Shown: positions 33,057 to 46,129 of the stretch, piece after piece | Position numbering within the stretch: the first letter of the stretch is position 1 | How the letters are laid out: the number at the start of each line of letters is the position of its first letter | Origin: Patagioenas fasciata | Lineage: Eukaryota; Chordata; Aves; Columbiformes; Columbidae | Assembly (NCBI RefSeq): GCF_037038585.1 | Contig: NC_092520.1 | Coordinates: 4,290,001-4,354,000 of the forward strand | Direction: 5' to 3' | DNA: 64,000 nucleotides | Program-made: the position numbers and the translations under genes | The notes under the pieces: generated by a model | The model's database searches: none | What the model saw: the letters and a program-made list of their open reading frames with translations, nothing else | Told to the model about the DNA's origin: nothing

Positions 33057-36000
33057 AAGGATCAAACCCTCTGTTACTGATGTTTTGCTTAAAAATTAAA
33101 TATTTTTGTGTCCTGGGCTGTGATTTTCAAGTGTATAATATAGTTACGTGTTGTCACCTGACACATGCCCTGTCCTACAAAAAGCTTTCACACGTATAAG
33201 ACAGGCAGCTGCTTTTGAAGTGTTAAGACTCTAGGAAAATAGAACTGAAGGCAACAGGCTCACCTTCCCTGAATTTCTTGGAGCGGGCAATCTGATGAGG
33301 CCTTTCACATTGCTGGGATGCTTAGGCAGCGCTTTGGAAGAGCTTGGCATGCAGGAGACGGAAGGTTCTGGGCGTCCACGCTGGGCTGTGACTCCTGGTT
33401 ACAAACAGTGACATGGGCGAAGGACCAAAATGAATAGTTGTGAAAGAGGCTTCAGAGTGTGGGAATGGGAAGAGCTGCAGGATCCGGGTAACAGTAGCAG
33501 AGAAACGGAGGAAAAAAGCAAGTTGGTGTGTAGATTTATGGCTGAGAAGAGGCAGGCTGAGTGAAGGGGGAACAAAATTAAATACTCTTAAAGCGGGACA
33601 AACTTATAAGTTTTTAAATAGAATGACGCATTTGCAGAGTATGTATTTTTGTGTCTTCCCCGTGTTAAGAAGTAATTTGCGAGAGAATCCTCACAGGGAA
33701 GAGGAAGCTCTGTTGCTTCACCCACGTGAAAATAAATTTGACTAGCATGTAAATTTTTGAAATAATCCCCGCATTGTTGACTCGTGAACTGATACTTTTC
33801 ATCTGCTCCTAGATTATGGAGGAGGAGGAAGATGAGGTTGAGATTAGCGGTGGGAGGTGGGAAGGTGTGTGTTCTGAAGAAAAAGGAGCTAAATATAGGC
33901 AGTCTGGTCCCTCCTTACAGTTTTAGTGTTTGGGACCACAGTTTGTTGTTCTGTCAGTTGTGCTGAAGAAAATGTGTATAAGGACTTTGTTGTAAATTAG
34001 AGCATTTAAGTAGTCCCACTTTAAAAACCAAAACAGTAAATAATCCCACTTTATTATAGAATTAGTTTAACAATAGATAATTTCAGTAGAGATGTCAAGA
34101 TTTTCTTTAGCAATGATTCTGTAACTTCACTTTAGGGTAAGAGTATTTTTTTGGGTTTTTTTTGGTATTATGAACCTACATTTAAATTTTAGCCAGCAAA
34201 ACTTGGTTGACAACATATTGTTTGTAAAACAACTATGAGGTCTTTCTCAACTTTCTCTAAAATACTTAATGTGAAACTAAATACTTTGGAAGATCAGCTG
34301 TTATGCTGAAATCTAGTTGCTGTAACAGAAGAGCTGGGAGTATATTCAGGGTCTGTGTGGCTCAGTGATCAGTTGCCATGCCCTTATGGCCTTCTTAGTT
34401 TATCAAAAATTCAAATTCAGAGAGCAAACAAGCCAGAAAGTTTCTCATCTCTCTCTGAGTTCTCATTGTGGCGTTGCTGGTACTGTTTTTAAAACTCGCA
34501 TACAGCCTGTAGTATTTTAAGTGTTACTGAAAATCGGTTTCTGACTTGTCCCTGAGTTGGTACCACTCAGTTCTGCTGATGGTATTTAAAAATTGTGCAT
34601 TAAATGTTTGTTGTAAATAATTTATAAGAAACTATTGGAGGCCCAAAGCTTGAAGGATCCTGGCAGGTCCAAATCAAATATTATGTTTTCCTTAGGTTGC
34701 AGTCTGAAAAGCCAAATGGAAAGCTCGTTGTGCAAATTACATCTTTGTGCCATTTAGCAATTTGTTTTTAATATGCTAATTTTAGTACAAATTGCTACAT
34801 TGTGTTCCAGAAGCCTGCATGCAGTTCTTTGCCATTCTTAAAGAACCAGTGGAAATGATGACAGCTGTAGGTATTCAGAGATGTGAAGGTGAGGTAAGGT
34901 GTTTTTGTAGCACTTTGTGTTTCCATTCACTTGATGTACCCCAGATGCAATGACCTGTATTCAGAGATTTTTTTAATTTTTATTTTAAATGATGAAAAAT
35001 GATTTTTCTTGCCATTCTCAGTCTGTACCTAGCCAATTTTCCTCCCTTGTGGAGGTGGATGACTAACTGCTCTGTGTCCTTTGTAGAATAATAAACTAAC
35101 TGAAATGGAAAACCAGTTGCAAAAAATTATTTTGCAAGCTTAACTATGCTAAGCCTTCAGAGGACTCTTACATCCCTCGCTGATCAAATCTATTTTATGG
35201 TTTAGTAATTCCTTCTTCAGAGTTTCTCAGGAGCTTTGGATTGACTCCTGTGTGCTAGAGGGCAGGCAATAGAGATGTTTTTGTTTTGTTTTGTTTCTTT
35301 CTTTTAACTAATCTTTTCCAGCTCCCAGAGAGCTTATATGCTGAATTACTCAAGCTTTTGTACACCAAGTTAAGCAAAATAGTAATAATAAAGGAAAAAC
35401 CCAGTATCCTCCCACCCAAGCAAAAAGAACAAGGTCATGTGTAAGTGCTGGTGTTTAACACTAAGTGCCTAAATGTTACAGTTTACTCATTATTTTATCA
35501 GGGTCGATGTTTCAGGCCAGTTCAGCCCAAGTAGTGTTCAGTTTTGGGGGTCTGGTTTGATATGAATGTCTATATGATAAGTGCTTTACCCTTCTTACAA
35601 ATACTTTAGATTTGAAGGAGCCCTTTGTGGTACCTGAGGGTTTATGTTAATACTTCTCAGTCAGGAGAATCCTTGGGGTTAATTTGTTGTTGCTACTAAC
35701 TCAGTGCTGTGCTTCAGTTTGGATCAAACTTGAGTGATTGAGTGATGTTTCCAGGTATGTGAAATATTGCCTTGAGCTGTCATTGTCCATGAGTAATATG
35801 TATTAGCTACCACATGACTGCTTTTGAGATAGTATATCCTTATGTTGGCATGTAGAGCAACAAGCATATGAAACATAGCTTCAGGCTTCTCAAGGAACTG
35901 GTGAAATAGTTTTTCTTGGCTTCTGGTCCTGTCTCACTGCATTCTGCTACCTTCATATGAGAATTTTTTTATTATTATTAACAGAATTAGGTCTATGGCT

Positions 36001-37084
36001 TTTTGTTTTCATTAGAGATCTGGTAAATAAATATTTGTAACTGTGCTTTCCTTATGGGACCCTTATTTAGAGATTAAAAAAAATTATATATATAATCCAC
36101 CCATGTTTCTAGCCACTTTTGAGCCTCCCTATTTTTGCTTCAGACAAAAGATAAGAGATTGAGATGACTGTTACCTGTGTTGTTAGATGGGAGATATTTA
36201 TGCATAGACTGCTTTCCAAGAATTCTCTGCATTGTGAACAGTGACACGAAACTACTATTTGTTTGTGGCTTTTTTTTTAACCTTTGCACAAAAAAGACAA
36301 CTGTCAAAGATGCACAGATTTGTTTTGCATGGGAATCATTACTTTGGAACTTAACTTGTCAAATTTACTTGAAGTTAGAATAGTGTTATTAATATTGAAT
36401 TTTGACTGTCACATCTGTACTCTCACCTGTTCTCTTGGGTGTCCTGCTGGATTTTTGCCTCTTCTGCCAGAGGCTTTGGAAAGCAGCCAGAGACTGTTGA
36501 GCTTGGGACTCTCCATGTGAGTTAATAAAATAAAGCCAACTCTGTCTGGCTTCTAGAGTTCTGTACTTTCAGTAACCAAGTGGGATCACTTGGGTGTGAT
36601 CACCCCAACTGCCGGGCCATGGCTGAATGATTTGAAGACATCAGGACACAGATGAGTTGTAAAGTGCGATTTTAAAAGACGATGTCACAGCCTCACGGAC
36701 TTTAACACGGAAAGGGATTTGAGTGTTTAGTGACCTAATCGTAGGAAGCCACATCACAGGTTTCCTTTTTAAATTTGCCAGGATTCTTGAGGAAACAGTT
36801 GATGCTTTTTAAGATGAACACTTTTAGCTTGCTTTTTGTGCTGTGGACAAATAGAAGTTGAAAGAGGGGTTCTTTCCTTCAAAGAATAAATAGCAGAAGT
36901 TAACTCAGCCAGACAGATGTTCCCTGCTGTCATGCTTGCTTATTTCTTTAGTAATTTTAAGTGATTTTGAGTCAGTGGCGAATACCGTTGCATTAATTTA
37001 TTTCCATTCCCAAATTGTAAATCTATATACTTGATTTAAGCCTGATGATAATCTTGTGCCACTACTTTGATTCATTTTGCCACA

Positions 37085-37335
37085 ATTAATGATTTTTTTT
37101 TTTCTTGCCTCTCCGACGCTTTCTAATCCATGATGGAACTCTACCTTTCATCTCGTGACAGCTTAATTTTCTGTTTTCCCAAGAGCTTTCATTGAAAGAT
37201 GGGGTCAAAGGCTTTTGGAAAGTCTACATGTGTCCAATCAACAATTCTCATTTATCCATCACATTATGGAGATGCTTAAAACTTGACAGAGGCTGTGGTA
37301 ATGGACCACATATGTGTTTATCTACTCATACTTGT
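37085..37335 (-). mobile_element. Ancient CR1 fragment (RT region)
   Basis: The text gatggggtcaaaggcttttg followed by gaaagtctacatgtgtccaa matches, with many substitutions, the minus-strand form of the CR1 segment coding for the reverse-transcriptase FDTVxH region. The following aacaattctcatttatccat fits the continuation in old sauropsid CR1 families. It is far more diverged than the other copies and boundaries are approximate. Confidence 0.55.
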
Positions 37336-39194
37336 GTGGCTAAGTGACAATAAAATTCTTAAATATGGTTTAACAAAGCGTTTGATTGCTGTATAATTAG
37401 TACTTCATATTCAGTACTTGTACAGCTGGCAATTGGACATCTGTCACTCCAAATGGTAACAGAGCAGTGACATTTGTACAATTTAATTTTGCTTATGTGC
37501 AAACTAAAGCAGAGAAGCTTATGAACTGCATGGTATGAATTTGCAGAATTTGTAGGTAGGAAGAGGAAGATTGATGTAAAATAAATTATAATAAAGGAAC
37601 ACTGCTGATTTTTAAATTCCCTTAAATGAGCCTTTAGTCACAGATAAAAACGACTGTTGTCATAATTGAAAGACAAAAATGTTTTTAGTCTGGGGCTTGT
37701 TTTGTCTCTGTGTGTGATGCTATTTAGGTAAAGCATTTTCCATATTTGCTGGAGCCTTTCACAGATCAGTGGGGAAGATGTTTTCTAAACAAAAGAAAGA
37801 TTTAATAATCACTGCAAAAATAATGAGAGGAACTCTGGGAATTGTCTCCAGTCCCAGCAGCTCAGTGGTGTATGGCCATTTCATCTTGCAATGCATGCAA
37901 GTGCTGACACATTCGGCTGTTCTCTGATTTTCCCAAAAGAGGGTCACAGAGAGGTTCATGGATCATGAAAGGCTAAGAAAATGGCAAGAGTTCTATTAAT
38001 TCAAAACATGTATAAAAAATGAAATTTATAATTCTAGAAGGGAACTCACAAGTGGTCATTAGGGAAAAGCTACCTACCTTTGATTGCTGTGAGTTTTCTA
38101 GGTGTGTGGCTCCTTACACCTGCCTCATTAATTACTGACATTTTTCAGTCCATCAGCAGGGAAGCTGAGCTGCTGTGTGAATTAAAGGTGCTTGGTTATT
38201 CTGTGGTTGTGGAAGTGCTACAAGGAAGGAAGGTGTCAGGAAGAGAGAAGATTCTAGAGAGTGTTACAACTCAAAAAGACACAGAACAGCACTGCTTTAG
38301 TAAGTAATTAATATCCCCATATAGGCAAGTTCTGGGTAGAGTCCCAGTGACTTTGCTGGTCACTTTTTGGATTTAAGATTTTGGGCACAGACTCTTTTGT
38401 GCAATTGAAAATGCAACTGTGAACTACTTGAGGGGTTTGTGCTAGCTCAAAAACCAGGATATATTTTTTCTATCTATTTAAATTAATTTTCTTGAAGAAA
38501 TGTGCTACATATGCACAGTGATCAATGACTGAAAAACTGAGATTTTTTTCAAAGTGATCAGTGCTGTCAGCATCTACAGGATCATTATCTCCTCTACAGT
38601 AAGGTCCATCTGACAGAGTACGTACTCCAGTGTGTCTAGAGCTTTGGAGGCAGAAATTGCTTTCTCTGTCAGTCCTGAAGGGGAGACACATCCTTTGTGC
38701 TCCTCGCCCACAGCCTTACAAGGTTCCTTTCAAGTTCTTTGCCTTTCCAGCAACTGGTGACTCAACGTGCCCTCCACGTTGCAGAGGTTTCCTGAGGGAA
38801 ATTCCAAACTTTATTTCAAAAAATGAGCTTAGTGCCCAGCAGCGTATCTGTTTCCCAGGGATTTATTTGATTTGGTTTTGCTGGGGAGACATTATTCCTC
38901 GGTTCCTTTGGACTCGTTTTCAGAATCCAGTGTCCTTGGAGTGACCCGGGAGTGATGTGTGCAGGCTGGTGTCTCTTAAAGGGTCTCCAGATGGCTTTGT
39001 GAGCAAGAGGGTATTTTTCCTTGCAGCCTAGTCCGTGTGACACTTCCCTGATTCTCCTCCTTAACCAGAGGAGCCAGAGAAGGGGGCAAAAGTGTGAGCT
39101 GGTTCAGCTGGACAAGGTTCAGGATGTTAGTTTGAGATCTGACTTTCAGGTTTGAGAAGGCAAGGCTCAGTCTTTAGGCAGGAAAGCAGACAAG

Positions 39195-39955
39195 CAGAAT
39201 ATCATGGTGTAACCTGAGCTAGCAATACAACCACAGCAGCCACTTGCCCATCCCCCTTCTCACCCTCCCCCAAACGGGAGAGAATCAAAAGGGGAGGGGA
39301 GAGACTTGGATTGCGCTAAACACAGTTTAATAAAATAACAAAATACTAATACACTACTAGTAAATATCTATATAAAATAGAAATAAAGGATATTCAAGGC
39401 AATTCCTCATGAACTCTGTCCATACCGAGAAGCCAGTCCCAGGGAGCAGCACCTGGTCCTGAACAGCCGGTCCCAAAGAGACAGAAGAGGAAAAAAGGCA
39501 GAAAGGCACAGAGGACACTGCAAAATGGCAAAAGACCAAACTAAACGTCCAGAACCGAACTCCCCCGGCTCTGACAAAAAGAGCGAAGAAGAACACGCAC
39601 AAAGGAGAGAGAGAGTGTCCAAGAGTGAGAGCAAAAGAGACGCGAAGATCCCAACTTCCCATAAATATGAAGCATGATGCTAATGGGATGGAATACTCTT
39701 ATTGATCAGTCTGGATGTCAGTTGAGCTCTGCCCCATCACTGCCCCACTTCCTCGCTGCCTCACACCTGTGGGCAGAGCGCTCAGAATGTCCTTGGCTCT
39801 CAGACCAGAGCAATTGAAAACATTAACTCTGTGCTGGGCTGTTATCTCTTGTTCTCAAACTAAGTCCAAATAGTGACCGTGCTTGCCATGAAAAAGAAAG
39901 GTTTTTAACTGCATGGAGAAAATTAACTCATTTTCAGTCAAACCAGCACACAGAT
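39195..39955 (-). mobile_element. Solo LTR, ERVL-like (minus) with target duplication
   Basis: LTR body 39,200-39,950. On the minus strand it begins TGTGCTGGTTTGACTG and ends GGTTACACCATGATA, the ends typical of a common avian ERVL-type LTR family (3' end normally ACCACGACA). The flanking five bases are cagaa (39,195-39,199) and cagat (39,951-39,955), a five-base target duplication with one mismatch. A minus-strand ATTAAA signal (plus strand tttaat at 39,326) and a TATA-like block near 39,661-39,668 fit an LTR. No internal viral sequence adjoins it, so it is a recombination relic. The open frame at 39,357-39,662 lies inside the LTR and is not a gene. Confidence 0.82.
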
Positions 39956-40642
39956 TAGAAGATGTAGCGTTGGTGATGAGCTGAGCGTCAGCCCGTACCT
40001 AACAGCACTAGGCAGGTGAAGCCAGGACAGTGAACATAACTTGTACCAGCTGTGTCTGTCCATCCGTTTCTTGCTTCACATCTGCTTTTCTGTGAGTCTT
40101 GGATGTACAGCACAGGACACTAAAATGTGGTTTTTATTAATTCCAGCTAATAAGATTTCAAGGTATCAACTTCATGGTCATAAAACATGACCCTGGAAGC
40201 TTTCTGATTTATCCAGTGCTTTAATGAGCTCATTATTTACAGCGGAAGCTCAAGATGCTGCTACCCGTAGGCTGGGTTTTCAGTAATTGCTAATTCCAGT
40301 TGGATAAGGATTTTTTTATTTGGACACGATCCAGCATCTAGGAATCTGATGCAGTATCAGATAAAAGAAGTTCTGTACAGCTGTGTAGCATAGTTGAGCA
40401 TTGAAAGTAGTCTGCACACTGACAATCTTGGGACAGAGTATTTCTGTCTGCTCTATTAGATCTGCTATTTGTTTATCAGGGGTTTTTTTCCTGGTCATCA
40501 CCCTTTGTTTTTGCAGGCAGGGCGCTGCTTCCCAACCGGAAAGCGTGCTACTGTGATCTCTTCTAATGAGTGTTTTGAGCACACAATGAGCAAACTCAGG
40601 GATACCTGAAAAATTATTTGCGCATCTTTCAAAACTGATGTC

Positions 40643-40655
40643 TTTTTTTTTTTTT
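40643..40655. repeat. Poly-T run
   Basis: Thirteen consecutive T bases in ACER3 intron 1, followed by ctttt. Simple low-complexity sequence with no other feature attached. Confidence 0.9.
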
Positions 40656-42663
40656 CTTTTCCCCGATTTGGATTCATTTTTCTTGTGTGTTATGTTTGGT
40701 TTTTGTTTGTTTGTTTTGTTGTTGTTGTTTTTTTCCCCAAATCCTTTTCACAGTTTTGGAAATGACCCATATAAGCAGAGAGAACCAACCGTATACAACA
40801 CGCTGACCAATGCGTGAGTAAACAGCCTAGAAAACCGGGGAAGCAAAATGGTTTTATTTTTTCAATGCAGTGATAGATATTTAGAAGAAAGTTGGCAATG
40901 CACTTTTGTTGATAGCCCCTGTACCCCCACATCTGGATTCTGCAAATGGGTAACAGTTTAATGCCGTCTCCACAAAGCGGCAGTGTGGAATTTCATGGCT
41001 TGCTTTAGAAGTAGCAAAGTGACAACCAGATGAGTGTTGCCTGTTTATCTCGCTTGTCCCCCCTTTGCGCTGGTAAGTGGAGTTTCTAATGAGAATCAGC
41101 TCAATTGATTCGTGTAGATGCCTTGGAAAGCAGCTGAGAAATGCACCGTGGTAGTGAAATCCTGCAGCAGATGTTGTTTTTGTTTGCGTAAACAAACTGC
41201 TATGGCTTTGTGATCTGCGATATCACAGTTGCTTTTCACTCAGATATTTGGGGTTTGGTGGCTGTTAAATCTTTCAGGGACCAGGTTTTATCTGTGACGC
41301 CCCTTCAGCACAATGTCAGCACAATACTCGGAAATCTTGAGGCCATCCCAATTTAACTTCTCTTGCTTTTTTCTTCTTTCTCTGTTCTATAGGCTGCAGA
41401 GAAATATTGTAAAGTTGTTTCCTTTTCTTAAAACTCTACTGTGTTGATTTCCACATGTTTTTGTATTAACTTTATTTTTTTCTGCTTTATGCTGTTTTTT
41501 CTGCATTTATCTCCAATCTGTCCTGTGGCGGTTTCTTCTGGCAGTCTTTGAGCCACCATTTGTGCTCGGAACTTGGTTGATTTTGTGTTCAGTTTTTGAC
41601 TGTTTCATATTGTTATTCAGCAAAATTGACTTCTGCCCAGATGTTTGACACCAACATTTTGAACTGTTATTGTATAGGTACTGCATTAAGTTATATTTAA
41701 AACAAAAAGCCGATGTTTAAAGTTCAAACCGTCTATGTGTTGTATGTATCTTCCCGCATTTGGTTTAGATTGTGAGATACTTAAGATTTGGACTTTGATC
41801 TTACTGTCTTTGTGAAGCAGCAGCTTCATTTTCCCTCCAGATAAATAGCTTTGCCAAGATTTTGGGGCTGATAGACAAAGCCAGTTTCTTTGTTTTCATT
41901 TTTCGAGCAAGATCGAGAAAGTGTCTTGAAAGGACAATTGGGTAGTAACTTAAAGAATAGAGTTGGAGTTAGAAGCTGCAGATCAGGAGCGACAACCTTC
42001 GAGTCTTGGATTAGTCAATTAATTGGGTACTGTTGAAAGTTCTTGCCTGAGGTTGTCATATTAACTGGAAAAGTTTATGAAGACTTCAGAGAAAAGAAAT
42101 AAAGTTGAGTGTTTAGGAGTGAAGAAGAATCCAAATAATTTCAGAGGTCAGGTGCCTTTCTTCTGTCATATTCCAGGTAGCCTTAGGATTTTTCATTTAA
42201 TGCAGTCCTGCAAAAAAAGATTGTTACAGATGGGATTTTCTATTAGTACTGCTGGTAAGAGAGGGCCTGTCACTAATCAGCATATGAGTGATTGCTGTGT
42301 ATCTCAATCAGGCTGTGTTTACTGAATAGTTTCATTATCCCCACCTGCTCTGTTTTACATTTGTCGCACAGCATCTTCCCTTTAATTTCCTGCCATCCAG
42401 TTAGGGCAAAATCCAAAAGAATGGCACGAGTTATTAGTAGGAGAGACTTTAATCATTCTGGACACCCCGGGGGAAATCCACACCGATAGCAAGAAATGGA
42501 GGAAAAGATGGAGGGTTTGGATTTTGAAGAAAGGCTACTCTAAAGCTACAAATATCTGGAAAAGAGGATTAACACATATTATTCTGTGCCATCCGCCTTC
42601 TAGTGAGCAGATTGGGCTCCCTGAATGCTCAGGTCTCCTATGGCCCTACACAGCACCTGGAAG

Positions 42664-43355
42664 AGTCATAAAGTCATAGAATGTTCTGAGTTGGAAAGGA
42701 CCCACAAGGATCATGGAGTCCAGCTCCTGTCCCTGCACAGGACAACCCCACAGCTCACACCGTGTGTCTGAGGACGTTGTCCAGTCTCTTCTTGAACACT
42801 GTCAGGCTTGGGGCTGTGACACCTCCCTGGGGAGCCTGTTCCAGTGTCCAGCACCCTCTGGGTGAAGAACCTTTTCCTAATGTCCAAACTAAACCTCCCA
42901 TGGCACATCTTCCTGCCATTCCCTCAGGTTCTGTCATTCCAATGCTGACCACTCTCTCTGCACAGAATTGCTTTCTCATCTCCAGCCTCAATTTCCCCTG
43001 GCAGAGTTGAAGCCCATGCCCCCTTGTCCTATTGCTGACTGCCTGGGAGAAGAGCCCAATCCCCACCTGGCTAGAACTGCCCTTCAGGTCGTTCTAGAGA
43101 GTGCTGAGCTCACCTCTAAGCCTCCTCTTCTCCAGACTAAACAAGCCCAGCTCCCTCAGCCTCTCCCTATAGGGCTTGTGTTCAAGTCCCTTCCCCAGTC
43201 TTGTTGCTCTTCTCTGGACCCGCTCCAGCCCTTCAATCTCTTTCCTGACCTGAGGGGCCCAGAACTGAACACAATACTCCAGGTGTGGCCTCCCCAATGC
43301 AGAGTACAGGGGAAGGATCACTGCCCTTGTCCTGCTGACCACGCTATTTTCGACA
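42664..43355 (-). mobile_element. Composite CR1 (two CR1 pieces joined at about 42,937)
   Basis: The first part (42,664 to about 42,936) is a minus-strand CR1 3' end: cataaagtcatagaatgttc, cctggggagcctgttccagt, and the block accattccctcaggttctgt in variant form. At about 42,937 the text repeats an equivalent region of another CR1 (cattccaatgctgaccactc; gcacagaattgctttctcat) and continues to ggccccagaactgaacaca-like text and beyond. The second part is nearly identical, inverted, to 52,445-52,785. The normal 3' end of the second piece is missing. Confidence 0.85.
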
Positions 43356-43994
43356 CAAAACCCTCCCAGCTGGCCACCAGCTCTGCAGCAGCAATTCTGC
43401 CTTGAGTTTTTTTGGCTTTATCCCAGCTCTTGGACTTACTGGAAGCCGAGCTCGGTTGCAGCTGGGAGGCCGCGTGCTCACACAGCCATATGTCTCTGTG
43501 TTGGTGCTGGCATCGAGGAGCAGGAGGCTGGTGGTCCTGCCTCCTGTTCTTCCTCACTTTGCCCATTGTGGATTATTTTCTTCACCTGTCTTGAACCATG
43601 TTGTCCAGTCGTGTTTGAAGCTGTTCCAGGATTTGTGGCTTCTTTGGGGATGTGTTGCTGCTGCCAAATAAACTACATTTCGAGATATTCTACCTAAACT
43701 TCCTGTTTCCTTGTTTCGGTCTGTTAGCGCTGATCAGAACGGTCATCTTTAGCAATATAAATAATTTTTGTCAATCCTTCCCCTGTCTAAATCTGGCTTC
43801 CACGTGGTTTTCCTGTAGCTGCTAACTGGCTGACGTTTAGATAGCTTTTTCCTTTTTATTTTTTAAAGATTTTTCCTTTGTAGTACTCCTGGTTGCTTCA
43901 TCTGACCCCCCTATTTGTCCCTTACAGTTTTTCTCATAGTATGCCAGCATCTATACAGAGTTAGATTAATGAAACATTCCTTTGTAATGTACTC

Positions 43995-44186
43995 ACTTTA
44001 TCATATTTTTCTACCTACTCCTCCAGTTCAAATCTGATTTCCGAACACCTTTTTATCTTTCATGTTTTACCTTCTCTGGTGTTGCTGGGTCACAGGATGA
44101 CCCTTTTTACTCTTCCTTTCATTGTTATTCTCTGTGTATCTTTGATTTCATATCCCTAGAGATCCTTCCAAGTGAAACCCTCACTT
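43995..44186. repeat. Diverged repeat, copy A
   Basis: From ctactcctccagttcaaatc to ccaagtgaaaccctcacttt this segment matches copy B at 45,925-46,129 in the same orientation, with substitutions and small indels. The best shared run is ccttctctggtgttgctggg tcacagga. Either a local duplication about 1.93 kb apart or two fragments of an old dispersed element; I do not recognise the family. Confidence 0.6.
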
Positions 44187-44375
44187 TAAAAATGGGGATA
44201 AATCTTTCTTTAACTTTATATTTTATCATCCCTATGGTCTCTATTAACTTGCTCTTTAGTTTTCTGATTTTATTTTAAATACCTAGGGAGATCTAATAGT
44301 CTTTCTAGTAACCCATTAGCTTGAATGGTTATTTATTTGTGCCCATTTTTACAGTTCTTCAGAAAGTTTTCGTAC

Positions 44376-45047
44376 ATAGCTGTCCTGGTTTTGTTAAAAA
44401 AAACAAGTTTCTCTTTTAGTGAATTTGCCTGTCAGCTAAACCTTCCTATTAGCTGCGTTTTCCTGGAGAACCAGATACATGTTTTGGTCAACATAGCAAT
44501 GGAATGTGAGGTTATTGATAAGGACAGATTCACATCTTGCAAGAGGAACAACGAGAAAACAGGTGACCAAGAAACTGACCAACTATGTATATCATCCCAT
44601 TCACATGAATACTTCATATAAAAGTGAGAGATCACGAGGATCTGGTCTCTTCTCCTTTCTTCTTCCCTTCTGCTTATGGCCAACATTAGGAGAGGACCTT
44701 GCTGGTCGTCCCTGCGAGCTGAGGCCTAGTGACAGACTGAATCCAGCTCCGGTTGGCTGCAGGGTCCAGTCCAGGACTTCGGGTGCCGGCTCTGCAGTTG
44801 CTGAGACTTTCAAGATAGGTTTTGTATATTTTGTATTATTTTCTCTATTCTTATCAGTAGCATTAGTAAAACATTTTTAATTGTTCCAACTCTCTTCTCT
44901 CTGTCCTCCTTTCCCTCCTGATCGACTGTACTGAGTGGGAAGGGGGGAGAGGGAGAGGCAAAAGGGGGAAGCAGGGGGGAGAGGAGTTAAACAATACATC
45001 TGCCAGGGTTTTGTTGTCACCCCGCAATCTAAACCCTCGACAGTAGC
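44376..45047 (+). mobile_element. Solo LTR, ERVL-like (plus) with target duplication
   Basis: LTR body 44,381-45,042. It begins TGTCCTGGTTTTG and ends AAACCCTCGACA, so the termini form the inverted repeat TGTC/GACA. Flanks are atagc (44,376-44,380) and gtagc (45,043-45,047): a five-base target duplication with one mismatch. A TATA box (TATAAAAG) sits at 44,617-44,624. Ends resemble those of the LTR at 39,200-39,950, which lies in the opposite orientation, so both belong to the same avian superfamily but different subfamilies. There is no internal sequence and no intact gene. Confidence 0.85.
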
Positions 45048-45924
45048 TTATAGAGTTCAGTAATTGTTTCACTATTTGTTTCCTTGAGCGTTTTCCCCAT
45101 TTTGTTATTAGAAACGTGGTGGCTAATCCGAGTTGCAGCTGAATTGATGAAGTAGCAGCTTCAGTTAATGGCCAGGTAAATGAAATCAAGGCTTGCTTAG
45201 TATTTAGAAAGGAAAATTACAGGAGATAAGAAAGGGATCTTCAAACTTAAAAATAAACACTCTAAACACCACCCACCCCCGTTTTTAATTTTCTTTAATG
45301 GAAGTCATGGTTTGTCTTGTGCTCCAGCCTGGTCAGCTGTTGTGTTTCTCTTACTAACAGGAAGTTTATATTGATCATTTGTGCACATTAGGAAGTAGGG
45401 AGTTTAGTAATTACATATTGGCAAAATTCCCATCGGGATGACTCGGTTTTCTCCCCTCGAGGTCCTTCTGAAATATCAAATGAAGACAGGAGTTTTCATT
45501 TCCTGACGCTCTCAAGTGCGGTTATTGTAGACTTTGAAGTGGAAGATATTAAAAATGGTTGTTGGAAGTGAAAATCTAATTGTTATAGTGCCCTCCTGGT
45601 GATAAGCCGTAAGCGAAAACAGCTCAAGATTGAAGTTTGTGACCAAAACAGCTGATTCTGTGTAGTTGGGTCTTCTGAACAATTGTGAAATTTCTGTATT
45701 TTGAAAGGTCAGCAATACAAACCCCCTCTGGGCTCTGGTTTAGTTATTATCGACTGATAATACATAGCATATATGGTATGGAAACTTGTTGGATTTTATT
45801 GAGATTAATTCCTCTGTGGACACTTAAAATGCTGTCACAGGTGAGCTACAAGTTCCTTGTATCTTAGCAAGAGCTCCCATGTTAGATTTGAATGAATTTC
45901 TTATTCTTATTAGGGAATATTCTG

Positions 45925-46129
45925 TATTCATCCTCACTCTTTAAGCTACCTGCTCCTCCAGTTTAAATCTGATTTCGAAACACCTTTTTGTCTTCCATGT
46001 TTCACCTTCTCTGGTGTTGCTGGGTCACAGGACAACCTTTTTTACAGCTTCTCTTCACTGTTATTCTCTGTGTGTCTTCATCTTTGATTTCAGATCACGA
46101 GAGATTCTTCCAAGAGAAACCCTCTCTTT
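45925..46129. repeat. Diverged repeat, copy B
   Basis: The partner of copy A: ctacctgctcctccagttta, aatctgatttcgaaacacct and ccttctctggtgttgctggg. It runs to aagagaaaccctctcttta. The solo LTR at 44,381-45,042 lies between the two copies. Similarity ends at about 46,129, where copy A continues into different sequence. Confidence 0.6.

Noticed and set aside
39357-39662. 101-codon minus-strand frame
   Set aside because: Lies entirely inside the solo LTR; not a viral or host gene.
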